64,000 nucleotides of DNA. It comes from Bradyrhizobium ivorense. GTDB lineage: Bacteria > Pseudomonadota > Alphaproteobacteria > Rhizobiales > Xanthobacteraceae. The notes beneath the pieces were generated by a model. It saw only the letters and a program-made list of their open reading frames with translations. It was not told the DNA's origin and did not search any database. Positions 52,653-60,429 of the stretch are shown piece after piece; within the stretch, counting starts at the first letter, position 1; every line of letters starts with the position of its first letter. The position numbers were made by a program, and so were the translations under genes. Where the stretch lies: positions 124,001-188,000 of the forward strand of contig NZ_CAADFC020000013.1 in the NCBI RefSeq assembly GCF_900696085.1, written 5' to 3'.

Positions 52653-53204
52653 GGCAATTCCTCCTGAGCCTTCGTTTTACGGGCCGTCTTTGTTTTACGG
52701 GCTGTCTTTGCAGCCACGGCTGCCTCGCCTGGCGCGGCCGGGGCGGGTAGCCAGTAAGAATAGTTTGGCCCTTTGCAAAAGCAAGTTGGTCCCGCCCGGC
52801 CCAAACGGGAATGTTTTTCCCCCACGGGGCCAGAGTTGAAAGAACGATACGGTTCAGGCGGTTCGCAAAACGACCCGGCAAAGGGCAGACCCATGTTTTT
52901 GCCGGCCAGTCTCGGCATCAACACGCTGCGCTGCACTCGTGACATCTCGGATGGGGGTAGAAGTCAGTCGTCAGTTCACGTTCTTTCCGCCTTTGTTTTC
53001 CCGTCCCGGGCTACGGCCTGTCCGCGATAGCCCAGCGCAATGGCACCGGGACCGGCGGCGCGTTCAGGCAATCCATGGCCCTTCAGACCTTGCCCGTCCG
53101 CCGCACCAGTTTCGCACCAGAACGACCGCATCAAATCGCGGCGGATGCGCTTGATCCCGGACGAAGATGTAGCAAATTCAACGAACGTATCCTTTATCCC
53201 CCCG
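52653..53204. other. island end, possible integrase relic
   Basis: About 550 bases without a firm gene. 52675-52715 holds an 18-base near-exact tandem repeat (TTTTACGGGCCGTCTTTG then TTTTACGGGCTGTCTTTG). On the minus strand ~52990-53110 reads GQGLKGHGLPERAAGP, similar to the HGLRKAA box of tyrosine recombinases, so this may be a decayed integrase next to the attachment site. Support is weak. Confidence 0.3.
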
Positions 53205-53249
53205 CCCATAACGGTCTGGTTGCAGGTTCGAATCCCGCCGGGCCCACCA
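53205..53249 (+). other. tRNA-Met(CAT) 3' fragment: island attachment site
   Basis: Begins with the anticodon loop CCCATAA (53205-53211), then stem CGGTC, variable loop, T arm GCAGGTTCGAATCCCGC, acceptor and CCA (53247-53249). The 5' half is missing: bases before 53205 (CCCCG) do not pair with CGGTC. Elongator tRNA-Met is the best match. Its 3' end points to the Mfd-like gene, so the island side is on the left. Confidence 0.82.
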
Positions 53250-53354
53250 AGAGGATCAATAGCTTAGTTCGTCCTGATTGCCCTCGGCGCGGCTACCGCA
53301 CCAGAAACCGCACCAGATACGTGTACTTTTCGCTCGTAGGTAGCTGCGTCTCCA

Positions 53355-56300
53355 TCACTCGTCCAGCACATCCAGGAAAGCCTCTATCCGTTCGAACGGG
53401 GTCTCGTGCGTCTTGCTCGCATAAACGACGCGATCGCCGTCACGATGCAGCGACCGTGTCCTCGATTTCGACAGTCTCCCGGGTAGGAACGTCGCCGCGA
53501 CAGCCTCCGGCCCGACATCGAGCCTTACGATCCCACGGCGCTTGCAATCGATCCTGAGCCTCGCTGCTGCGAAGAAATCTCGGCCGGCAGAAGGCAGTCT
53601 GCCGAAGCGGCGCGAGATCTCTTCCTCCAGGTCTTCCAGATCGTCTTCGCTTCGGCACCTGGCGGCGCGGCCATAGATCTCGAGGCGCATGGCTTCCGAT
53701 TGCACGTAGTCCTTGGGCAGCAGATCGGCGAGCGGAAGGTTGAGGTCAGGCACCCACAGATCGGCGGACCGGTCGTTGGCCTTCTCCGAGGCCTGTTTCA
53801 GTAGATGACTGTAGAGTACGGGGCCGAAAACTTGCACGTGGCCGGATTGCCGTTCGGACAGCAGATCTCCGGCGCCTCTGAGGTCAAGATCGCGCTCGCT
53901 GATGGCGAAACCCGCGCCCGGTTTGCTAAACTCCTCCATAACAGCTAAACGCTTCCCGGATTGTTCCGAGCTAGATTCGGTCAGCATGTAGGCGAAGGCG
54001 CGCGTCCCGCCGCGTCCTACCCGCCCCCTTAGTTGGTGGAGCTGTGCGAGACCAAATTTTTCCGGCCAGCAGACCACGATGGTGTTCGCGCGCGGAATGT
54101 CGAGACCGCTTTCCACGATATTGGTCGCCAACAGAACATCGGCCTCACCTTCGACGAAGCTCATCATTCGATCGTCAAGCTCATCGGCGGGTAGCTTGCC
54201 ATGCAGGCAAACGATGCTGAGTTCCGGCGCCACCGATTGCACGCGCGTGAAAAGCGGATCCAGATCCTGGATACGCGGACAGATCAGGAAACTTTGCCCG
54301 TGACGTCGCTTCTCGCGCAGCAACGCAGCGGCAATGGCGGCATCCGAAAGCGGCGCGATCTTGGTCACGACCGGAAGCCGATGAACGGGCGGGGTTGCGA
54401 TCACGCTCAGCTCCCTGAACCCCGCGAGACCTGCCGCAAGCGTGCGCGGGATCGGCGTGGCACTCATCCAAAGTGTATGAACGCTCTTCGCCAAGCCCGA
54501 AAGCTTCGCCTTCTCCGCCGCCCCGAAGTGCTGCTCTTCGTCGACAATGACCAGGCTCAGGTTGTCGAATTTCACATCCTTCGATGCGATCGCCTGCGTG
54601 CCGACCACGACCTTCATTTTTCCCCTTCGCAGACCTTCCTTCGTCCCCTTCATCTCCGGAGCCGACGTGGCTCGCGACAAGCTTCCTACCTCGATGCCGA
54701 GTGGCGCAAACCGTTTACGGAAGGTTGCGACGTGCTGCCTTGTCAGAACGGTCGTCGGCACGACGACAGCAACCTGTTTGCCCGACAGCGCAACGGCGGC
54801 CGCCGCGCGCAGAGCAACCTCGGTCTTGCCAAATCCGACGTCGCCGCAGACGACCCGGTCCATCGGATGACCCGACGCAAGATCATCCAGGACGTCCCGA
54901 ATTGCCGTCGCCTGGTCGACGGTCGTGAAATATGGAAAGCGCGCGACGAACCGCTCGTATGCGGGACCGGGAGCGACCAGCTTGGGAGCGCGCCGGCGAC
55001 GCCGTTGCGCGATGTGTTTGGCGAGCGCCTTGGCGGCAACCTGAATTTCCTGCTCCGCCTTGGTACGTCGCGTCCACCACGTACTTCCATCCGCCCTGTC
55101 CAATGTCAGCTTCCCGAGCTCCGCCGCATACGGCCAGATCAGCGCAAGGTCGGCGGGCGGAATGAGGACGGCATCACTCCCCGCAAATGCCAACCTGATC
55201 ATCTCGCGGGATGATCCCTTTCCCATGTCGAGGGTTTGCAAGCCATCGAGCACGGCCAGCCCCCGCTGCACATGAACCACGACAGTGCCTCGCTCCGGCA
55301 CGTCCGGATGATCGAAAGCCGCACTCCATGCTCTGGCCATGGGCTGCGGATGATGGGCCCGGCTGCCGAGCACGTCGGTCGCCGTCACGACGACAAGCGG
55401 CTTGCGGCCCGAACCGATGAAGCCGCCGTCGAAGTCAGCCAGGAGCGCCGCTTCTCCACCCCGCCCCTTCGCCGCCTCGCTCCAATCTGCGACGCGCTCC
55501 GCCCTGATCCCGCTCATTCGCTCCATCGCGCGAAGGTCGTCCTCCACCGCCGCAACAAAGACCAGCCGCGATCCGGCGCGCTCCGTTTCGGCGACAAATG
55601 CGCGGAGAGCTTTTCGCGACGAGGCAACTTTCGAGAAATCGGGCGTCGCGGTGTAAGCTGCCTTTCGAGGCAGCGCACTCATGCGTTTGGTCAGCCGCTT
55701 CCAGTCACCGGGCCCGAGGTACTCCCGCTCCGCCTCCCTGCGGCCGGCCGCCTCCTTGATCGTGCTTAGCCAGCTATCGGCGTGACCCGAAACTCCCGCG
55801 TCCGCGATCCAGTGGGCGCGCTGACAATAATCCGGCAGCGCCGCCCGCCGTGCCCGCTTGCTTCCCAACGCAATTCGTTCCGACATCGGATCGATGAGCA
55901 GTTCCTGGGTATCGAAGACGACGTCGTGTTCGTTGGGATCTACCCCTGCGATTCTGCGGATCACGCCACCGGAATGCTCGATTCTGAACGGCCCAAGGGC
56001 GCCGGCAGGAAATACTTCGAACGTCATTCCGTGGAACAGGACGCTTCCGGGATAATCCGCCTCTTCGTCGAGATCGTATTCCAGGGCTTCCAGACGATCC
56101 TTGAGATCCTGCTCGGAGTAGCGCGCACCTACCTTCAGGCTGATGCTGAGGCGCCCCCAGCTGACGGGCAACGGCAACCGCTCCATGATCGCCTCCACCG
56201 TCGACACCAGGAAGACAGGCTTCTTGCTCTTCGCGATACGCCGCAACACCGAACTTCGCCTGCCGGCGATCTCGCGCGACGGCTCCAGCCCGTCAAACGG

Positions 56301-56576
56301 CAAGGTATTTAGCCTCGGGAACACCAGCACCTCGAGCGAAGGATCGAGTGACTGCAGCACGCTGCCCAGCCGCTCCGCCCTGTTCTCGCTTTCCGCAAGA
56401 AAAACGATGCCGTCACGCCCGGACTTCGTCCATTGCTCGAGAAGATGCAGCGCCAGCATGCCGAGTGGCGAGGAGGATGAGATCCCGGAACGCGTCAATC
56501 CCTTGCTTTTCTTCTTCGCGCCAGCAGCAGCGCGGGCCTTCTTGGTATTCGCCACGTCGGATCCGTTGTTAATCAC
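53355..56576 (-). CDS. Mfd-like transcription-repair coupling factor (divergent paralogue)
   Basis: 1073 residues, ~100 shorter than typical Mfd. Order: UvrB-homology region (~40-300; RLNTLPFDGLEPSREIAGRR), RNA polymerase-interacting region (~430-500; ERGTVVVHVQRGLAVLDGL), RecG-like translocase with Walker A GDVGFGKTEVA (578-588), DEEQHFG (679-685), WMSATPIPRTL and the HQLRGRVGRG motif VI, then a C-terminal domain. A Lys/Ala-rich N-terminal tail (~1-28) is unusual. Mfd removes stalled RNA polymerase and recruits UvrA. The divergence suggests a second, specialised copy; whether a standard mfd exists elsewhere cannot be seen. Confidence 0.85.
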   Translation of the reverse strand: MINNGSDVANTKKARAAAGAKKKSKGLTRSGISSSSPLGMLALHLLEQWTKSGRDGIVFLAESENRAERLGSVLQSLDPSLEVLVFPRLNTLPFDGLEPSREIAGRRSSVLRRIAKSKKPVFLVSTVEAIMERLPLPVSWGRLSISLKVGARYSEQDLKDRLEALEYDLDEEADYPGSVLFHGMTFEVFPAGALGPFRIEHSGGVIRRIAGVDPNEHDVVFDTQELLIDPMSERIALGSKRARRAALPDYCQRAHWIADAGVSGHADSWLSTIKEAAGRREAEREYLGPGDWKRLTKRMSALPRKAAYTATPDFSKVASSRKALRAFVAETERAGSRLVFVAAVEDDLRAMERMSGIRAERVADWSEAAKGRGGEAALLADFDGGFIGSGRKPLVVVTATDVLGSRAHHPQPMARAWSAAFDHPDVPERGTVVVHVQRGLAVLDGLQTLDMGKGSSREMIRLAFAGSDAVLIPPADLALIWPYAAELGKLTLDRADGSTWWTRRTKAEQEIQVAAKALAKHIAQRRRRRAPKLVAPGPAYERFVARFPYFTTVDQATAIRDVLDDLASGHPMDRVVCGDVGFGKTEVALRAAAAVALSGKQVAVVVPTTVLTRQHVATFRKRFAPLGIEVGSLSRATSAPEMKGTKEGLRRGKMKVVVGTQAIASKDVKFDNLSLVIVDEEQHFGAAEKAKLSGLAKSVHTLWMSATPIPRTLAAGLAGFRELSVIATPPVHRLPVVTKIAPLSDAAIAAALLREKRRHGQSFLICPRIQDLDPLFTRVQSVAPELSIVCLHGKLPADELDDRMMSFVEGEADVLLATNIVESGLDIPRANTIVVCWPEKFGLAQLHQLRGRVGRGGTRAFAYMLTESSSEQSGKRLAVMEEFSKPGAGFAISERDLDLRGAGDLLSERQSGHVQVFGPVLYSHLLKQASEKANDRSADLWVPDLNLPLADLLPKDYVQSEAMRLEIYGRAARCRSEDDLEDLEEEISRRFGRLPSAGRDFFAAARLRIDCKRRGIVRLDVGPEAVAATFLPGRLSKSRTRSLHRDGDRVVYASKTHETPFERIEAFLDVLDE

Positions 56577-57219
56577 ACGAGGTCGCCTTGTGGGAGCATC
56601 GAGGATGGATTCCGATGTGCTCCCGACTCAAGCTTTCGCCGAACTCATTACGATTTCACGCCGGTGTTGAACAGCAACGCCGTCGCGCCGCAAATCGTTG
56701 ACGAGAATGAGCATCAGGCTGCGTCCTTCGCGCTGTCGTCGCGTGCAATGATTGCAGACGAACAGATCGACGCGATCTTTCCTGCGATCACTTGGCGAGG
56801 ATGCCCGAAAACGGCGCACCTCAACGTCAAAGCGTAAAGACGAGCCGCGGCATCGCGGCGAGGCCAGCCCGGGGGTCCCGACAAAAGCGTCGATTTATGG
56901 TGCGCTCAGAGGGCGGGCTCATTTGCCGCGATTTCAAAGAGTTACGGCGGAGGGCAACGAGTTTTGGTGCAGTTCGGGCGCAAACGCGCCTTTTAGCCGA
57001 ACCGCTGAAGAAGGGCCCTGCCCTATGCGGGGTCACGCGCCGCTGATTAAGAGTCAGCTCCTTTACGGGTTATTACAGATGCTTAGCTGTAAATACCCTT
57101 CTCAGCGAGGCCATATAGATCAATAGGTTGCAACCGAATTGTAAATCACAAGTCCGCCGATTCCCTACCCGCAGCCCCTGCGTTCCGAACGTAAGTAGCA
57201 ATCGAAAAGACCAACAAAA
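56577..57219. other. intergenic with tRNA-Lys-like anticodon arm
   Basis: About 640 bases. Short frames on both strands look non-coding. On the minus strand 57040-57060 reads GAGCTGACTCTTAATCAGCGG, an exact tRNA-Lys(CTT) anticodon arm (stem GCTGA/TCAGC, loop CTCTTAA), without D or T arms. Otherwise nothing is recognised. Confidence 0.4.
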
Positions 57220-57521
57220 TCAATGAAGTTTGCTCAGCCCAGCGAATTTGAAGGCAAACGGCGCGATGACAAAGACCACCCCCCGACCGCGCGATCGACC
57301 CACCGGTGCAGCCAGTAGGGAATGATGTGGACAATTCTGGTGGGATGGCCGGTCAGAACCGCCAAGAGCAGCGCGGGCACACCGACGACAACCGAAAGCT
57401 CCACTGCAGCGGCTCCGCTTTGGCCGAGCCCCAGCACGAACGGCGCTGCGATCAAGACGACCGCGACAGGATAGTCGATCAAGTAGGCGTGGATAGATTT
57501 GGTGATGAAGCGAAACGACAT
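57220..57521 (-). pseudogene. small membrane protein (SPW-repeat-like), frameshifted end
   Basis: ATG at 57521: MSFRFITKSIHAYLIDYPVA, then helices and HPTRIVHIIPYWLHRWVDRA. At a run of six G near 57280 the frame shifts; reading with two fewer G gives VVFVIAPFAFKFAGLSKLH and a stop at 57220. That ending fits the tandem pattern of SPW-type membrane proteins (PYWLH..VDR..G..F..APF.F.F.GL). As written the frame ends early with an unrelated tail. A homopolymer sequencing error is equally possible. Confidence 0.6.
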
Positions 57522-57918
57522 CGAAGACTCCCCTGCTTGGTTACTCGAGCGGGTTCTTTGCGACGTGGAAAGTGCATCCACCCAAGAGGGCGATTTCGCG
57601 ATCCCGTGATGGCAAGCACTTCGTCACGGGCCAGCCCGGTTAGACGAGCGATAAGGGTACGCCGGCACGCCAACCATTAGAAATGCCCGGTCGTTATCGT
57701 TTCCATTCCACTCATCCGGCGCCATGGAAGCAGGTTAGTTTGGCGCGTCGACCGCGAGTGTCCGAGGGCGGCGCTTCAGTGTTCGGCTGTCGAGGTCAGG
57801 GAAGACTTGTACGACAGCATTGTTCGCTTCATGCGTAGCGCATTTGGAGGCTTTTGAACCGGCCGCAGTGAACGCATGCGCCGCATGCTCTCCCCGGAGC
57901 TGGACGCATTCCACGATT
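57522..57918. other. intergenic, no feature seen
   Basis: About 400 bases between the small membrane gene and the end of the LysR gene. No coding frame with ribosome site, RNA gene or hairpin stands out. Confidence 0.45.
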
Positions 57919-58809
57919 TCACGCCGTCCGAGCGACGACCGACCAGTCGCGAAGGCGCGCGACCTTGACGAAAGCGTCAAGCGCCGGCGAGTAGCGGCGC
58001 CCCTGCACAGCCAGTAGCCGCACCTCCCGCGACACCGGGGAGCCTTCGAGTGGAATGGTCTTGAGCGTTGGAAGCCGAGGCATGTGCTCGGGCGCGAGTA
58101 TCACGCCAAAGCCGGCGGCGGCCATGTGCTGAAGGTGCAGGTCGTGACCGCTGCAGTGGCCGAGGTTAGGCGGTTCCTCGGGGAAGTACGACTGCTGGAT
58201 CTTAGGGGCGACGTCGCAGTCGGTGCGTTCCAGCAAGACGGTCTCGCGGAGGTCATCGATGCTGATCGAGGGACAGTTTGCGAGCCGGTGTGTCGGCGCG
58301 AGAACCGCGACGTAGCGCTCCTCGAACAGCAACCAGTCGTCGATGCGGGCGGGCACACCCCGCACATCCCCGACCATTGCGGCGTTGATCTCGCCCTCGA
58401 GCAAGAGGTCGACGAGCTTCTCCGCCACGCCCTCACGCAGTTCGACGTGAAGTCCAGGGATGCAGTTTGCGATCTCCGCGATCGGATCGAGGACGAGCGA
58501 CGCCGAGATGGATGGGGCCAGGCCGATCTTCAGTGGCGCGACGTCCTTGCGCTGGAACTCCTGGGCTCGGCGACGCACCGCCTCCGCCGAGGCCACTGTG
58601 CGCTCAAGCATCGGAAAGACTTCCTTTCCAAGGTCGGTGAGCTGCGTCAGCTGGCGCTCGCGGTAGATCAACTGCCCGCCGAGTTCCTGCTCGAGCTTCT
58701 GCACCCCCTTGGTCAGCGCGGGCTGCGTGACATTACATTGTTCGGCGGCGCGGGTGAAGTTGAGCGTGGACGCGACGGCGAGGAAGTAGCGAACCTGATG
58801 AAGCTCCAT
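57919..58809 (-). CDS. LysR family transcriptional regulator (CynR/OxyR-like)
   Basis: 296 residues. HTH: LNFTRAAEQCNVTQPALTKG, then VQKLEQELGGQLIYRERQLT. The effector domain starts PLKIGLAPSISASLVLDPIA. Two Cys (CDVAPK and GHCSGHD) lie in the ligand region. The 5' region carries a 16-bp palindrome ~200 bases upstream, possibly a binding site of the neighbouring response regulator. Confidence 0.92.
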   Translation of the reverse strand: MELHQVRYFLAVASTLNFTRAAEQCNVTQPALTKGVQKLEQELGGQLIYRERQLTQLTDLGKEVFPMLERTVASAEAVRRRAQEFQRKDVAPLKIGLAPSISASLVLDPIAEIANCIPGLHVELREGVAEKLVDLLLEGEINAAMVGDVRGVPARIDDWLLFEERYVAVLAPTHRLANCPSISIDDLRETVLLERTDCDVAPKIQQSYFPEEPPNLGHCSGHDLHLQHMAAAGFGVILAPEHMPRLPTLKTIPLEGSPVSREVRLLAVQGRRYSPALDAFVKVARLRDWSVVARTA

Positions 58810-59169
58810 GGGTTGTTCTCCGTCAAGTTGCGGCTGTCCATACTGACGAGCCTTGCGTCGCCCCGTCCGGACTCGGACGCTCGTGGTCGTTCACCAAATG
58901 GGGGAAGGCGACCTCGGTGACTGTCAACGGCCGCATGTTGGTGGCTTGGGGCGCTGTGGTCGATTGCACGGAGGTATTGTGAGGCTCGCCTGTCGCTGCC
59001 AGCGCTAAGCGATCGCTTAGACTAGAAGTGAGGAAGTAAACCTCGCGGCCAGAATCCGTTCGCCGGATGGACACTTAAGTGAGAAGATCAGCGGCGCAGC
59101 AAACTCCAGTGGACGCCATTGCGAGTAAATGACGCCTCGCGCGAGAAGACTCGGGACATGCCTTTCGGC
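58810..59169. other. intergenic with 16-bp palindrome
   Basis: 360 bases between the LysR start and the response-regulator stop. Contains the palindrome at 59005-59020. No convincing coding frame is seen, though short frames exist. Confidence 0.5.
59005..59020. promoter_or_regulatory. 16-bp perfect palindrome, candidate response-regulator box
   Basis: CTAAGCGATCGCTTAG is a perfect palindrome. It matches in plan the StyR/TodT boxes bound by FixJ-family regulators (ATAAACCATGGTTTAT), that is (A/C)TAA(R)C..AT..G(Y)TTA. A related copy is at 59914-59929. It lies upstream of the LysR gene. Confidence 0.5.
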
Positions 59170-59805
59170 TCAGAAATTCTGCGGGTGCTGTAGTCTTATA
59201 TCGAGGCGGTCCGCCATCCGGCTGAGTTCGGGAAGCGAACGCGCGTTCAACTTCCGCATGAGGTTCACGCGATGCACCTTCACCGTGGATTCGGCGATGC
59301 CGATATCGTTGGCAATCTGTTTGTTCAGGCGACCGGCCACGACGCCGAGCATAACTTCACGCTCACGGGAGCTGAGCATGTCGAAACGCTCCTTGAGCGC
59401 AGCCAATGCGCTGTCACTCTCTCGGCGGGCACGATCGCGAGCGAGGCCGCCCTCGATGGCGTCAAGCAGGTCCTGATCACGGAATGGCTTTGTAAGGAAC
59501 TCTATCGCACCGCCCTTCATCGCCTGCACGGTCATCGGCACGTCGGCGTGCGCCGTGATGAAGATAATCGGCACTTGCCTCTTTGCAGCGACAAGGTCGC
59601 GCTGAAGCTCAAGACCGCTTCGTCCCGGCATTCTCACGTCGAGCACCAGGCAAGTGGGACCGTCCGGCGGATCGGCCTTGAGAAACTCGGGAACAGACGA
59701 AAATTGTCGGGCAGGTAAGCCGACTGTCCGCAACAGCCGCACGACCGAGTCGCGAAACTCGGGATCGTCATCGATAACCAAGACACAGGGATTTGCCTCG
59801 CCCAT
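59170..59805 (-). CDS. FixJ/StyR-type response regulator
   Basis: 211 residues. Receiver domain ~5-125: CVLVIDDDPEFRDSVVRLLR, phosphoryl Asp in LVLDVRMPGRSGLE, T in FITAHADVPM, K in LTKPFRDQDLL. LuxR-type HTH ~145-205: LSSREREVMLGVVAGRLNKQ, then GIAESTVKVHRVNLMRKL. It is the likely output of the large sensor kinase downstream, with the receiver-only protein in between. Confidence 0.93.
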   Translation of the reverse strand: MGEANPCVLVIDDDPEFRDSVVRLLRTVGLPARQFSSVPEFLKADPPDGPTCLVLDVRMPGRSGLELQRDLVAAKRQVPIIFITAHADVPMTVQAMKGGAIEFLTKPFRDQDLLDAIEGGLARDRARRESDSALAALKERFDMLSSREREVMLGVVAGRLNKQIANDIGIAESTVKVHRVNLMRKLNARSLPELSRMADRLDIRLQHPQNF

Positions 59806-59893
59806 TCTCCGACATCCTGCGTGGGGGAGCGCATTTTTCCTATTCCGGCATCATTCTACCCACAATCAGTCGAGATGAACAGGCATCTTTCGC

Positions 59894-59929
59894 CTAAGCG
59901 GATAGCCGGACGCCTAAGCCATCGCTTAC
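59894..59929. promoter_or_regulatory. response-regulator box plus half-site
   Basis: CTAAGCCATCGCTTAC (59914-59929) is a near-palindrome like the site at 59005. CTAAGCG (59894-59900) is a matching half-site 20 bases earlier, two helical turns away. They lie between the divergent response regulator (starts 59805) and the receiver-only gene (starts 60037). Confidence 0.45.
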
Positions 59930-60036
59930 GGGCGCGGTCATTGCATTATTGGAGAATGTCCCGGACATTAGAAATCGCATGCAGGCACGAGCTATGCCGC
60001 CAGTGCGGGGGACGAGGAAGGTGCCTGGAACCGGCA

Positions 60037-60429
60037 ATGTTGAACCGAACACTGATATCCATCGTCGACGATGATCAGCTCTATCGTGAGTCGATGCGAA
60101 AGCTCGTGGTGTCAATGGGCTACACTGTCGAGGCGTTTCCGTCAGCAGCCGAATTCCTGGCGTCACGCCTTTTGCCGGAAACTACCTGCCTGATCGCCGA
60201 CGTTCACATGCCCGGAATGACCGGGCTCGAGCTGCACAGGCATTTGGTCGATGCTGGGTACGCAATCCCGACCATCCTCGTTACCGCCTACCCCGATGAG
60301 GTCGTCAGGGATCGGGCTCTAAAGGATGGGATCGTTTGCTACCTCAGCAAGCCAGTGGACGACGACTATCTCGAGCGATGCCTGCGTTCGGCTCTACAGC
60401 CAGGTACTTCGATTGAGGACAATTCATGA
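60037..60429 (+). CDS. stand-alone receiver domain protein
   Basis: 130 residues from the ATG at 60037 (GGAACC upstream). A single CheY-like receiver: ISIVDDDQLYRESMRKLVVS, Asp in CLIADVHMPGMTGLEL, T in LVTAYPDEV, K in LSKPVDDDYL. No output domain, so it may be a phosphate sink or shuttle. It overlaps the kinase stop by 6 bases tail to tail. Confidence 0.9.
   Translation: MLNRTLISIVDDDQLYRESMRKLVVSMGYTVEAFPSAAEFLASRLLPETTCLIADVHMPGMTGLELHRHLVDAGYAIPTILVTAYPDEVVRDRALKDGIVCYLSKPVDDDYLERCLRSALQPGTSIEDNS

Noticed and set aside
52649..52945. 98-codon minus-strand frame ending in Lys/Thr repeats
   Set aside because: The tail comes from an 18-base tandem repeat; composition and start are not convincing, so it is described only as intergenic.
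56827..57036. 69-codon minus-strand frame
   Set aside because: No ribosome site and Arg/Ser-rich composition typical of a non-coding frame in GC-rich DNA.
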